A DNA stretch of 64,000 bases from Bacillota bacterium (GTDB taxonomy: Bacteria; Bacillota; Clostridia; Christensenellales; UMGS416): contig JAEZSE010000036.1 of the NCBI GenBank assembly GCA_023421955.1, forward strand, positions 1 to 64,000, given 5' to 3'. Positions 32,006 through 40,873 of this stretch are shown here, in pieces; within the stretch, counting starts at the first letter, position 1; the number at the start of each line of letters is the position of its first letter. The notes beneath the pieces were generated by a model. That model was given only the letters and a program-made list of their open reading frames with translations, made no database searches and had not been told where the DNA came from. Made by a program: the position numbers and the translations under genes.

Positions 32006-33427
32006 ATGAGGCGTGAAAGTTACAGTGAGATCCTGGCCCTGCAAGCCGATTTGGACAAAGGCGGGCCCGGCCCTGTGGAGTGGTTGGCGGTTACACAGCG
32101 CTGCATCGCGACATTGGATAGCTCCGGCCCTAGCCTCAACGCGGTGCTGGAATGGAACCCCGAAGCGGAATGCATCGCCGCTGCCCTTGCCCGGGAGCGG
32201 GAGGTAAATGGCCGCAGGAGCCCGCTGCACGGCATTCCGGTGCTATTGAAAGACAACATCGATACCCAAGACGGCATGCATACCTCTGCCGGCAGCCTGG
32301 CACTGGCGGGCCGTTTCGCGCTCAAAGATGCCTTCGTGGCTGCCCCCCAGCGGGCAGCCGGGGCTGTGTTGTGTGGCAAAGCGAACATGACTGAGTTTGC
32401 CAATTTCATGGCCGACAAAATGCCAAACGGCTACTCCAGCCGTGGCGGGCAGGTGATAAGCCCTTGGCGGGCCGATGCCGACCCCTCCGGTTCTTCAACC
32501 GGCTCGGCGGTGGCGGTGGCGGCGGGCTATGTGCCGCTGGCCATTGGCACAGAGACCTGCGGTTCGATCATAAGCCCCTCAGCCGCTGCCGGTGTGGTGG
32601 GTCTCAAGCCCACGGTGGGGTGGGTGAGCCGTGCCGGTGTGATTCCGATTAGCCCCTCGCAGGACGTGGCCGGCCCCATCGCCCGGTGCGTGGCCGACTG
32701 CGCTTTGGCGTTTCAGTGGATGGCGGGGTTCGACCCCGATGACCTTTCCACCGGCTTATGCGCGGGCCGCGCAGTACCGGGTCTCGAGTGCCTGGAGGAC
32801 GGAGATCTCCGGGGTATGCGGCTGGGCTTGTGGGGGCTTGATGAGGATGACAAGCCTGTGCAGCAGCCGGCCTTTTTCAAAGCGGTGAAGGCGCTGGAAG
32901 CGTTGGGGGCGGAGGTGGTGCCATACTCACCACCCCGAGGGGTGGGAAGCGCCATGATCACGGTGCTGACTCACGAATTCAAGCCGGCGATGGACGCAGC
33001 GCTGCGGCATGACCGGGAGGGTATCCGCACATTGGCCGGCATTGCTGCTTTCAACGCCGCCCATCCGGAGGCGTGCCTGCGGTTCGGGCAAGACCAGTTT
33101 GAAGTTTCTCTGGCGGTGCAGCGGCCCATGCTCACCCGGGAGTATGTCGAGGCCAGGCAGAAGGTTCGCGATGGACTGGTGGCGCTCCGGCATGGCTTTG
33201 AAGATTTGCGGTTGGACGCCGTTGTGAGCAAGGTGGGGCTGATGGCCTTCCCGGTGACAGGCTGCCCGGCGCTCACGCTGCCTGTTGGTGTTGACGATGA
33301 AACCGGTTTACCGGTGCCTTTGACATTGAACGGCCTGCCCTTTTCCGAGGGCGCTTTGCTGAGGATCGGTGCGGCATTGGAGCGGGCTGTTGGCATTGGC
33401 CGCAGGCCGCCGCTGATTAACCACTAA
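32006..33427 (+). CDS. Amidase signature family enzyme
   Basis: A 473-residue hydrolase with the full Ser-cisSer-Lys triad: Lys82 (LLKDNID), cis-Ser163 in DPSGSSTGSAVAVAAG, and nucleophile Ser187 in GTETCGSIISPSAAAGVVGLKPT. It cleaves amide bonds; the substrate is unknown. It is not part of a gatCAB operon and is too divergent from GatA to call it that. GGAGG lies 5 bases before the ATG. It is divergent from the DUF3795/J-domain pair. Confidence 0.9.
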   Translation: MRRESYSEILALQADLDKGGPGPVEWLAVTQRCIATLDSSGPSLNAVLEWNPEAECIAAALAREREVNGRRSPLHGIPVLLKDNIDTQDGMHTSAGSLALAGRFALKDAFVAAPQRAAGAVLCGKANMTEFANFMADKMPNGYSSRGGQVISPWRADADPSGSSTGSAVAVAAGYVPLAIGTETCGSIISPSAAAGVVGLKPTVGWVSRAGVIPISPSQDVAGPIARCVADCALAFQWMAGFDPDDLSTGLCAGRAVPGLECLEDGDLRGMRLGLWGLDEDDKPVQQPAFFKAVKALEALGAEVVPYSPPRGVGSAMITVLTHEFKPAMDAALRHDREGIRTLAGIAAFNAAHPEACLRFGQDQFEVSLAVQRPMLTREYVEARQKVRDGLVALRHGFEDLRLDAVVSKVGLMAFPVTGCPALTLPVGVDDETGLPVPLTLNGLPFSEGALLRIGAALERAVGIGRRPPLINH

Positions 33428-33456
33428 CGAACAATTGGCAACTAAAGAGGGCAACG

Positions 33457-34184
33457 ATGGATAGCACACATAAAAAACCTGAATCAAACAACAGATTGTA
33501 CAGGGTCATGATTGTTTCAATTGCCTGTGTCAGCATTGCCTGTTGGATCACCGTCGTCCTGGGTATTTATTACCCCGACTTGAGTTCAAAGTCCGAGCTT
33601 GTGAGAAATTAACTTATTTTCCGCTCATAGCTGACATCCTGCACTTCATTACAGTGAATGTTCAGTATGTAATCTTTTTCAGTCCATTGATTGGATCACT
33701 ATTGTATATGCTCAAATTCGCCCTTTTCATAATATTTGGCTTTCTCATTGCAAGAAAACAAGCATATAGACGAACAAGAAACATACTGCGTCTTTATAGC
33801 CTTTCGTTTGTCCTAACTTTCATATGCTACACATACGGTTTATTATTGCGTATCCCCACACTAGAGTTTTTACAGATGGATAGTATTTTAACGGGTTTAT
33901 ACTTGACCAGCATAGCCTTGATTATCATAACAACAATATTCATCTGCTTATTCAGGTACGCAGCCAAGGCAAAAATCATTGGTACAATTTTATCTATTTT
34001 GGCTGTCATTAAATTTCTCAGTATTAACTTAGCACTCCCTCTCGGCTGGGTGTATACTGCAATTGTTGAAGGGTCAATTGCTGCTTTGCAGTTAGTTCTA
34101 TTCGCAATGATATCATCTGGCAATGTGTTGAAAGATTCCAGCACTCAATCACTCTCACCCTCCAAATTATGGAAGCATGAATGA
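33457..34184 (+). pseudogene. Membrane protein gene with an apparent single-base frameshift
   Basis: A first reading frame (33457-33612, 51 codons) has a weak RBS and encodes a charged N-terminus and one membrane helix, ending VRN-stop. The coding sense then continues in another frame, ...KLTYFPLIADILHF..., through four or five more membrane helices to 34184. Restoring one A in the AAA run near 33605-33608 would join them as VRKLTYFPLI. So this is either a recently broken gene or a sequencing error. The second part has no good start of its own. AT-rich, no family recognised. Confidence 0.6.
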
Positions 34185-34311
34185 CTAATGAATATATTAA
34201 CAACACTATATATTTATCATTCTTACCATATTTTCAATGCACACAAACAGATATTTTTCCAATTATTATCAGGGAAATATGGTAATAGGTCATAAATTAT
34301 TCACAATTGCA

Positions 34312-34449
34312 TGCTATACTGACAAAAAAAGGGGCTGCCAGGATCATCACGCAGCCTAAATTGGTGTAACCGCCCAGACACTCAGGCGCGGGACCCTTTC
34401 GCCGACCGACGCACCGAACGGTTTGACCAAGCACCAAGGAGGCAGGATC
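34312..34449 (+). promoter_or_regulatory. Extended -10 promoter and structured leader before the NlpC/P60 gene
   Basis: TGC-TATACT (34312-34320) is an extended -10. The ~120-base leader is GC-rich, unlike the AT-rich DNA before it. It can form GGCTGC/GCAGCC (34333-34338 with 34351-34356) and alternative CGCC/GGCG pairings. The outer segment CTGCC can also pair with GGCAG at the RBS (34441-34445), which would hide the AAGGAGG. The last part (GCACCGAACGGTTTGACC...AAGGAGGC) is faintly like the 3' side of ydaO (cyclic-di-AMP) riboswitches, which often control cell-wall hydrolases. This assignment is tentative. Confidence 0.4.
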
Positions 34450-35892
34450 ATGCAACCGCAACTGACCGCAACTCACCCTGCCCTGATCGTGAAACACGCA
34501 ACGAAAGCCACCGCAAGGCATATCTCCTCCAGAATCGTCAGCTTCGCGGTGGCCGTTGCTCTGGCATTCTCCATGATGCCAATGGCTACGGCTTCGGCTG
34601 TATCTCTGAAACAAGGAATGTCTGGCTCGGAGGTCAAGGCGTTGCAGCAGCAGCTGGTAAAGCGTGGCTATCTGAGTAGTGCCGATGGGAAATACGGCAG
34701 CGGCACCACCGCCGCTGTGAAGCTCTTCCAGCAGCACGCGGGCCTCACGGCTGACGGTGTGGCCGGTTCGGCCACGCAGACTGCGCTCAACAAGATTTCC
34801 GGTGATGGCAAAACCAACTTGACGCTAAAGGATGGCAGTGAATCCAGCCAGGTCACCATCCTGCAAAAAAAGCTTGCCGCGTTGGGTTATCTCTCCATCA
34901 GCTCCTATACCACTCATTTCGGCACTGCCACCAAGGACGCCGTGATCAAATTCCAGAAGGCTGCTAAACTCACGGCAGATGGTGTTGCAAACCCTAAAAC
35001 ACTGATCAAGATCTACTCCGCATCCAGTGGTTCCTCTTCTTCCGGTGGTTCTTCCTCGTCTGGTGGCACCACCCTCAAGCAGGGAATGTCCGGCTCCGCC
35101 GTCAAGACGCTGCAAACGCACCTGGTCAAACGGGGCTATCTGAAGTCTGCCGACGGTAAGTTTGGAAGCGGCACGGCAGCGGCGGTGAAGTTGTTCCAGA
35201 AGCAGGCCGGCCTCAAAGCAGACGGCATCGCTGGCGCCACCACGCAGAACCTGTTGTATAAGCTCACCGGCGACGGAAAAACCAATCAAACGCTAAAGCT
35301 CGGTAAAAGCTCTAGCCAGATCACTGTGCTGCAGAAAAGGCTGGCCGCGCTGGGCTATCTGGATGTTAGCTCCTACACTACGAAGTTTGGTTCCGATACA
35401 AAGACGGCGGTGGTAAAGTTTCAGAAGAAGGCTGGCCTTTCCGCCGACGGTGTGGCCGGCCCGATGACGCTGATCAAGCTCTATTCCTCTTCCGCGCCTG
35501 TCTATATGACTAAAGGGGAAAAGGTTGTGGCGGCAGCCAAGCAGTATCTCGGTTGCAAATATGTCTATGGCACTGCCGGCCCTTCCACCTTTGACTGCTC
35601 AGGCCTGGTGTACTATGTCTACAAGCACCATTTCGGTATCACAGTGCCACGATCCTCCAAGAGCATGGTTAACGCGGGCGTCGCAGTGGAGGGTGGGCTG
35701 AAGAACGCCAAGCCCGGTGATATCCTTTGCTTTGGCAACACCATTTCCACGGTGGGCCATGTAGCCATCTATGTGGGCAACAATCAATACCTGCATGCAC
35801 CGCAGACCGGTGAAGTGGTTAAAATCGAAACGCTGAGCCAGAAGCGCATCAACACCTGCATGGCGGTTCGGAGGATCTTCACATCAGATTAA
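34450..35892 (+). CDS. Secreted NlpC/P60 peptidoglycan hydrolase with four PG-binding domains
   Basis: The start at 34450 follows AAGGAGG. The 480-residue protein has a long signal peptide (to about residue 54, ATASA). Two tandem blocks, each of two PG_binding_1 domains (about 56-190 and 212-345), are separated by a Ser/Gly-rich linker. The C-terminal NlpC/P60 domain has Cys383 (FDCSGLV) and His437 (VGHVAIYVG). It should cut the gamma-D-Glu-diamino acid bond in cell-wall peptides during growth or daughter-cell separation. The two blocks are strongly alike, showing an internal duplication. Monocistronic. Confidence 0.93.
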   Translation: MQPQLTATHPALIVKHATKATARHISSRIVSFAVAVALAFSMMPMATASAVSLKQGMSGSEVKALQQQLVKRGYLSSADGKYGSGTTAAVKLFQQHAGLTADGVAGSATQTALNKISGDGKTNLTLKDGSESSQVTILQKKLAALGYLSISSYTTHFGTATKDAVIKFQKAAKLTADGVANPKTLIKIYSASSGSSSSGGSSSSGGTTLKQGMSGSAVKTLQTHLVKRGYLKSADGKFGSGTAAAVKLFQKQAGLKADGIAGATTQNLLYKLTGDGKTNQTLKLGKSSSQITVLQKRLAALGYLDVSSYTTKFGSDTKTAVVKFQKKAGLSADGVAGPMTLIKLYSSSAPVYMTKGEKVVAAAKQYLGCKYVYGTAGPSTFDCSGLVYYVYKHHFGITVPRSSKSMVNAGVAVEGGLKNAKPGDILCFGNTISTVGHVAIYVGNNQYLHAPQTGEVVKIETLSQKRINTCMAVRRIFTSD

Positions 35893-35906
35893 GACGTTCA
35901 ACCAAG

Positions 35907-35939
35907 GAGTCATGCGGCATATCGCATGGCTCTTTTTTT
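35907..35939 (+). terminator. Terminator after the NlpC/P60 gene
   Basis: GAGTCATGCG / CGCATGGCTC with loop GCATAT, followed by seven T. Confidence 0.93.
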
Positions 35940-35998
35940 ATGTAGTAGATGCTGCATTAAGAGGTTGAAAGTTTTTATTTACAAAAAGTAAAGAAAAG

Positions 35999-36027
35999 TT
36001 GACACATAGACAAAGAAGTGATACCAT
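35999..36027 (+). promoter_or_regulatory. Promoter of the membrane protein-XRE-oxidoreductase operon
   Basis: Consensus TTGACA (35999-36004), 17-base spacer, TACCAT (36022-36027). Confidence 0.65.
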
Positions 36028-36064
36028 ATGGTTGATCTTATTAACAAGAATGTGAGGGGTCATC

Positions 36065-36604
36065 ATGTCGTATCAGGAGAAGAGAACTATTATGTCCATG
36101 GCCACCGGCGCGCCGGTCATTGTTGCCTATTGCATCTGGGCTGCTCTGAAGTGGCAGGCTGGCGGGGAAGCCATCGGAAACGACTTGCGCTTTTGGGCAA
36201 ACGGAATGTTGTTGTTCATCGCCATCGGCGTTGTTGTTGCGATTGTGGGGCAGATTGTGTTCCATGTGATCGTAGCCGCTGGTGGGGAGATCAGGCGTCG
36301 TGTCTCAGGAGAGATCGCAAAGGAAGTCTCCAAAAAGTCGCCCGGCGCAGCTATCCCCAAAACCGTTGCGGCTGAAGAACCCTGCGGCGAAATTGAAACA
36401 GAAGATGAAATGGACCGCCTCATCAACCTGAAGGCCTCCCGCGCTGTGGTGATTACAGCAGGCGCAGGCTTTTTGGTCGGGTTGGTCACGCTGGCCGTGG
36501 GCTTGCCCCCGGCGGTCATGCTGAACATCGGGTTCCTGGCTCTTGGCCTTGGGTCTCTGCTGGAGGCTGTCGCACAGCTGCGTTATTACCGGGCGGGGGT
36601 GTGA
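36065..36604 (+). CDS. Four-span membrane protein, unknown function
   Basis: A 179-residue protein: two helices (about residues 12-27 and 45-72), a charged cytoplasmic loop (about 75-118), and two further helices (about 125-145 and 150-168). GAGGGG lies 8 bases before the ATG. It is directly followed (one base) by a short XRE-type regulator, an arrangement common in Clostridia where a small membrane protein and a minimal HTH protein form a pair. The role is unknown, possibly sensing for the regulator. Confidence 0.75.
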   Translation: MSYQEKRTIMSMATGAPVIVAYCIWAALKWQAGGEAIGNDLRFWANGMLLFIAIGVVVAIVGQIVFHVIVAAGGEIRRRVSGEIAKEVSKKSPGAAIPKTVAAEEPCGEIETEDEMDRLINLKASRAVVITAGAGFLVGLVTLAVGLPPAVMLNIGFLALGLGSLLEAVAQLRYYRAGV

Positions 36605-36605
36605 C

Positions 36606-36848
36606 ATGGAGAAGCTCCAGATCACCAACAACATCCGCCGGCTCCGGTTCTTCGCCAATGAAATGAGCCAGCAGGAGCTCGCCAGGCGCTCAGGCGTTTC
36701 CCGTCAGACAATCATTGCGGTGGAAAGCGGTAAATACTCGCCCTCCCTTGAACTGGCGTTCCGGATTGCCCACGTGTTTGGTGTGCAGCTCAATGAGGTG
36801 TTCGAATGCACGATTACGAATAACGCAGTGGGGGGGGATGCCACATGA
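36606..36848 (+). CDS. Minimal XRE/Cro-CI-type regulator
   Basis: An 80-residue protein that is almost only an HTH: SQQELARRSGVSRQTIIAVESGKYSPSLELAFRIA (about residues 22-56). It belongs to the YozG/PchR-like small XRE group usually paired with a membrane protein. Its ATG is one base after the stop of that gene, and its stop overlaps the next start (ATGA), so the three genes are translationally coupled. It probably controls its own operon. Confidence 0.9.
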   Translation: MEKLQITNNIRRLRFFANEMSQQELARRSGVSRQTIIAVESGKYSPSLELAFRIAHVFGVQLNEVFECTITNNAVGGDAT

Positions 36849-37807
36849 AAGCGATTGTCTATCGTCCATCGAAAAACGGCTCCCTTGCGGTCGGCGATGT
36901 GAAGAAGCCCGTTGTGCATCGCGATGAGCTGCTCATAAAAGTGCACGCGGCATTGGTGACGGCCTCGGACGCCACGATGACAGGGGGGTTCCGGGTGGTT
37001 AAACTGCTAGCCAAAGGCCCCAAGCCCAAAGAACCAATCCCGGGCGTGGAGTTTGCCGGCGTGGTGGAGGCAGTGGGCCCGGAGGCGCGCCGGTTCAAAG
37101 CCGGTGACCGGGTTGTAGGCTCCAGTCTGGGGTTCGGTGCGTGGGCGGAATACATCCGTTTGCGGGAGACTGACTCGCTTGCGCTGATGCCCGCATCTCT
37201 GGATTTTGCTGAGGCAGTTGGGTTTGGCGATGGAGGCATGACGGCGCTGCTGTTTCTGCAGGATCTGTGCAACATCCGCAAAGGGATGCAGGTGTTGGTC
37301 AATGGGGCGTCTGGAGCAGTGGGGACCTATGCGGTTCAATTGGCAAAGCACTTCGGCGCGCAGGTTACCGCCGTATGCGGCTCGGCAAACCTTGAGCTTG
37401 TACGCTCGCTCGGGGCCGATCATGTGATTGACTACACCAGTGAGGACTTCACAATGTCTGATCACACGTATGACGTCGTGTTTGACGCAGTCGGCAAAAG
37501 CTCCTTTGCTCGTTGTAAACGGATTCTGAAGGAGAATGGCGTATACCTGACCACGGTGCCCGTGCCCGGTGTTTTGCTCCGGAAACTGTTGTATTTACCC
37601 CGAAGCGGCAAGCGAGCGCTGTTTATGGCAACGGGCCTGGCAAAACCCGAAAAGCGAGCGGCAGGGCTGCAGTACCTCGGAGAGCTGGCTGCGACCGGGG
37701 TGCTGCATACTGTGGTGGACAAGGCCTACTCGCTGGAACAGATCGGTGAAGCCCTGCGTTACGTGGCGGCAGGGCACAAGCGGGGCAACGTCGTGGTTAC
37801 CCCCTGA
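36845..37807 (+). CDS. Zinc-independent MDR-family NAD(P)H oxidoreductase (quinone oxidoreductase-like)
   Basis: A 320-residue medium-chain reductase: GroES-like N-terminal half (GVEFAGVVEAVGPEARRFKAGDRV) and Rossmann half with GASGAVGTYAVQLAKHFGA. The zinc-ligand cysteines of alcohol dehydrogenases are missing, as in QOR/zeta-crystallin enzymes, which reduce quinones or enones with NADPH. The start overlaps the XRE stop by 4 bases. A terminator follows. Confidence 0.9.
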   Translation: MKAIVYRPSKNGSLAVGDVKKPVVHRDELLIKVHAALVTASDATMTGGFRVVKLLAKGPKPKEPIPGVEFAGVVEAVGPEARRFKAGDRVVGSSLGFGAWAEYIRLRETDSLALMPASLDFAEAVGFGDGGMTALLFLQDLCNIRKGMQVLVNGASGAVGTYAVQLAKHFGAQVTAVCGSANLELVRSLGADHVIDYTSEDFTMSDHTYDVVFDAVGKSSFARCKRILKENGVYLTTVPVPGVLLRKLLYLPRSGKRALFMATGLAKPEKRAAGLQYLGELAATGVLHTVVDKAYSLEQIGEALRYVAAGHKRGNVVVTP

Positions 37808-37818
37808 CAGGCTGGAAA

Positions 37819-37846
37819 GGGCGGACCTTGTTGCCCGCCCGGTTTT
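37819..37846 (+). terminator. Terminator after the oxidoreductase operon
   Basis: GGGCGG / CCGCCC around a 10-base loop, followed by GGTTTTC. Confidence 0.65.
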
Positions 37847-37968
37847 CTCTATTCACCAACGATTTTATGCCGCCCAGCAGATGGAGCTTTTCTTTTTGCA
37901 GAATACCGGGTAATATAGACAAGAAATTCGATTACTCGAAAATAACTGAAAGCCAAGTAAGGACACCA

Positions 37969-39222
37969 TTGAAATTCAAAGATTTACAAATTGCCGAGCC
38001 AATCCTGAAAGCTCTGGAAAACGAGCAGTATGACACCCCCACGCCCATCCAGCAGCAAGCAATCCCTCCGGCTCTGGAGGGCCGCGACCTGCTGGGTAGC
38101 GCCCAGACCGGCACTGGCAAAACCGCTGCGTTCGCGGTGCCCACCCTGCAGCGGTTGAGCCAAAGCGCTGCCGGTGCTGCGCAGCATCGCCACATCCGCT
38201 CGCTAGTGCTCACCCCCACAAGAGAGCTTGCCGTGCAGATCTATGAGAGCTTCTGCACTTACGGGCAGTATACGGGCATCCGCGCCGCGGTGATCTTCGG
38301 CGGCGTGTCACAAGCCCCTCAGGAGCAGGCGCTCCGGCGAGGGGTGGACATTCTGGTGGCCACACCGGGCCGGCTGGTGGATCTGATGGGCCAGGGGCTG
38401 GTGAACCTGCGCCATGTGGAGATCCTGACGCTGGACGAAGCCGACCGCATGCTGGATATGGGCTTTATCCACGATGTGCGAAGAATTGTTGCGCAAGTGC
38501 CGGATCAGCGGCAGACGCTGTTTTTTTCCGCCACGATGCCGCCGGAGATCGTGGAGATTTCCCAGTCCATCCTGCGCGATCCGGTCAGGATTTCTATCAC
38601 CCCGGAGACCCCGACGGTGGAGGCCATCGATCAGTCTGTCTATTTTGTAGACAAAGCCAACAAACGGCAGCTGCTGCTGCACCTACTGGAGGACGACACC
38701 ATCCGCTCAGCCTTGGTGTTCACGCGCACCAAGCACGGTGCGGACCGCGTGGTGCGGGAGCTCAAAAAGGGTAATGTGCACGCCCAGGCCATCCACGGTG
38801 ACAAATCGCAGGTGGCGCGGCAGAAGGCGCTGAAGGAGTTTAAGGCCGGGCACATCCGCGTGCTTGTGGCAACTGACATTGCGGCCCGGGGGCTGGACAT
38901 CGATGAACTGTCCCACGTGATCAATTATGACCTGCCCAACATCCCGGAGACCTATGTGCACCGCATCGGCCGCACCGGCCGGGCAGGCCATGGCGGGGTT
39001 GCGATGTCCATGTGCGATTTTGATGAGAAGAAGCTGCTGGCAGACATCGAAAAGCTCATCGACAAGCCGATCCCTGTGGTGAAGGATCATCCTTACCCAA
39101 TGATGATTCACGAATCGCTGCCCAAACCCCAGCCGCAGCCCCGGCGCACACCTCCAGCGAATGACGGGCAGCCCCGCGGGACTGGTAGGAAACTGCATTT
39201 TGAGGCGCGGACCAGGCGTTGA
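37969..39222 (+). CDS. DEAD-box RNA helicase (RhlE-like)
   Basis: The start is placed at TTG 37969, with TAAGGA 5 bases upstream. The upstream in-frame residues do not look like the family, while the product then begins at the normal Q-motif region. The 417-residue protein has all core motifs: Q motif (TPTPIQQQ), AQTGTGKT (45-52), PTRELA, TPGR, DEAD (156-159), SAT, ATDIAARGLDI and HRIGRTGR (from His331). A short Pro/Arg-rich tail replaces the longer basic tails of some RhlE proteins. It unwinds RNA in ribosome assembly or cold adaptation. Confidence 0.93.
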   Translation: MKFKDLQIAEPILKALENEQYDTPTPIQQQAIPPALEGRDLLGSAQTGTGKTAAFAVPTLQRLSQSAAGAAQHRHIRSLVLTPTRELAVQIYESFCTYGQYTGIRAAVIFGGVSQAPQEQALRRGVDILVATPGRLVDLMGQGLVNLRHVEILTLDEADRMLDMGFIHDVRRIVAQVPDQRQTLFFSATMPPEIVEISQSILRDPVRISITPETPTVEAIDQSVYFVDKANKRQLLLHLLEDDTIRSALVFTRTKHGADRVVRELKKGNVHAQAIHGDKSQVARQKALKEFKAGHIRVLVATDIAARGLDIDELSHVINYDLPNIPETYVHRIGRTGRAGHGGVAMSMCDFDEKKLLADIEKLIDKPIPVVKDHPYPMMIHESLPKPQPQPRRTPPANDGQPRGTGRKLHFEARTRR

Positions 39223-39288
39223 ACCGGGTCTTTGGGTGGAGCTATGCAGCCCCAGCACCGTCAAAAACTACATTATGGTCAAGTCATA

Positions 39289-39319
39289 AGAAAAGCATCG
39301 TACAGATGCTTTTCTTTTT
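39289..39319 (+). terminator. Terminator after the DEAD-box gene
   Basis: AGAAAAGCATC / GATGCTTTTCT with loop GTACA, then TTTT. Confidence 0.9.
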
Positions 39320-39370
39320 ATGTGCAAACGGGCTCAGACTTCTGTATAATGCTCTCAGGAGTGATGCATT

Positions 39371-40303
39371 ATGGCTAAGATTTTTGAAAGCCTTACCGAC
39401 CTCATCGGCGGCACGCCGCTGCTGGCCCTCAACCGCTACGGCAAGGCCATCGGCCTGGAGGCAAGGATCCTGGCGAAGTTGGAATACTTCAACCCCGGCG
39501 GCAGCGTGAAGGACCGCATCGGTTATGGGATGATTCTGGATGCGGAGCAAAGCGGCAAGCTTGATCCTGACACGGTGATCGTGGAATCCACCAGCGGCAA
39601 CACCGGCATCGGGCTTGCGCTCACAGCTGCTGCCCGTGGTTACCGGCTGATCCTCACGATGCCCGAAAGCTTCAGTGTGGAGCGCCGCATGATGCTGGCC
39701 GCATTGGGTGCGGAGCTGGTGCTGACCCCCTCCGGCGAGGGCATGCAGGGTGCGGTGAACCGCGCCTCGGAGCTTTGCGCCACGTTGCCAAAGACCTTTA
39801 TGCCCAGCCAGTTTGACAACCCAGCCAACCCTGCCATGCACCGCCGCACCACCGCCGAGGAAATCTGGCGCGATACCGACGGGGTTGTGGATGCCTTTGT
39901 GGCTGGTGTGGGCACCGGTGGCACGCTGACCGGTGTGGGCGAAGTGCTGAGGCAGCGCAACCCTGCCATCCACATCGCGGCGGTGGAGCCTTTCGACTCG
40001 CCGCTGCTCAGTGGCGGCAGGCCCGGCTCCCACAGGCTGCAAGGGATTGGCGCGAACTTCATCCCCAAGGTGCTGAACCGCGAGATCATCAGCGAGGTCT
40101 TTGACGTCAAGGCGGAAGAAGCCTATGCCGCCTCCCGCCTGGTGGCCCGCACGGAGGGCCTGCTGGTGGGAATTTCGTCCGGTGCTGCGTTGCACGCGGC
40201 CACGGAGCTTGCGAAACGGCCTGAGTTTTCGGGCAAGACGATCGTGGTTGTGCTGCCGGACACCGGGGAGAGGTATTTGTCTACGGAGTTGTATAGGGAA
40301 TGA
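39371..40303 (+). CDS. cysK: Cysteine synthase (O-acetylserine sulfhydrylase)
   Basis: A 310-residue PLP enzyme with the CysK motifs: GGTPLL, PLP-binding Lys47 in NPGGSVKDR, substrate loop TSGNTG, the phosphate loop GVGTGGTLTG, and GISSGAA near the end. It makes L-cysteine from O-acetylserine and sulfide. AGGAG lies 9 bases before the ATG; a TATAAT at 39345-39350 gives a likely promoter. No cysE is adjacent. The length equals that of the family. Confidence 0.93.
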   Translation: MAKIFESLTDLIGGTPLLALNRYGKAIGLEARILAKLEYFNPGGSVKDRIGYGMILDAEQSGKLDPDTVIVESTSGNTGIGLALTAAARGYRLILTMPESFSVERRMMLAALGAELVLTPSGEGMQGAVNRASELCATLPKTFMPSQFDNPANPAMHRRTTAEEIWRDTDGVVDAFVAGVGTGGTLTGVGEVLRQRNPAIHIAAVEPFDSPLLSGGRPGSHRLQGIGANFIPKVLNREIISEVFDVKAEEAYAASRLVARTEGLLVGISSGAALHAATELAKRPEFSGKTIVVVLPDTGERYLSTELYRE

Positions 40304-40371
40304 TATTCCCTTTCGCTTCCTGGGGGTCCGGGGGTCTGCAAGTTCCGCCGCGACGAAGCGGAAATCCGATG

Positions 40372-40412
40372 CCCTCACCCCCTTCCCCTCTCCCATGGGA
40401 TTGGGAGAGGGG
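40372..40412. repeat. Inverted hairpin copy of the GC-rich repeat (copy D)
   Basis: CCCCTCTCCC (40385-40394) / GGGAGAGGGG (40403-40412) with loop ATGGGATT. The loop is the exact reverse complement of the loop in copy B (25573-25580). It lies 18 bases before the DUF3842 start codon; the rest of this 126-base gap holds a small CCGC-GACGAAGCGG hairpin and no gene. Confidence 0.75.
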
Positions 40413-40429
40413 TGAAAGAATGGTGAAAT

Positions 40430-40843
40430 ATGAAAATCGCAATCATTGACGGCCAGGGCGGCGGCGTGGGCAGGGCGCTGGTCGCGGCCCTCAGTGAGCG
40501 GATCGGCAGCAACAGCCCCCACACCATCATAGCCCTAGGCACCAACGCGCTTGCCACCCAGGCGATGCTGAGGGCTGGAGCCGATGAAGGCGCCACCGGT
40601 GAAAACGCCATCGCCGTGAATGCTCCCCATGCCGACGTGATCGCCGGGCCCATCGGCATCGTGCTGGCCAATGCCTTGCTTGGCGAACTCACGCCCCGGA
40701 TGGCCGAGGCCATATCCGCCAGCCCCGCCCAGAAGGTGCTGGTGCCGATGGAGCGCTGCCAGGCCCATGTGGTGGGCACGTCGCCCCAGCCACTGGGAGC
40801 GCTTGTGGAGCAGGCAGTGGATTTCATTCTTTCGTGTAAGTGA
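40430..40843 (+). CDS. DUF3842 family protein
   Basis: A 137-residue protein that starts MKIAIIDGQGGGVGRALV, a Rossmann-like nucleotide-binding loop. It continues with the family strings IIALGTNALATQAML, AGADEGATGENAI, DVIAGPIGIVLANALLGE and a C-terminal PMERCQAHVVGT. Members are typically found next to CbiM-type cobalt/nickel ECF transporter genes, as here. The biochemical role is unknown; a regulatory or metal-handling function is an inference. No strong RBS is visible. Confidence 0.85.
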   Translation: MKIAIIDGQGGGVGRALVAALSERIGSNSPHTIIALGTNALATQAMLRAGADEGATGENAIAVNAPHADVIAGPIGIVLANALLGELTPRMAEAISASPAQKVLVPMERCQAHVVGTSPQPLGALVEQAVDFILSCK

Positions 40844-40844
40844 T

Positions 40845-40873
40845 TTGACACCTGCATCCATCCACAGTATAAT
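40845..40873 (+). promoter_or_regulatory. Fully consensus promoter before the ECF transporter operon
   Basis: TTGACA (40845-40850), 17-base spacer, TATAAT (40868-40873): an exact match to the housekeeping sigma consensus, which usually calls for strong downstream control. Confidence 0.9.

Noticed and set aside
32006..33427. gatA of the Glu-tRNA(Gln) amidotransferase
   Set aside because: No gatB or gatC nearby and the sequence belongs to the general amidase signature family.
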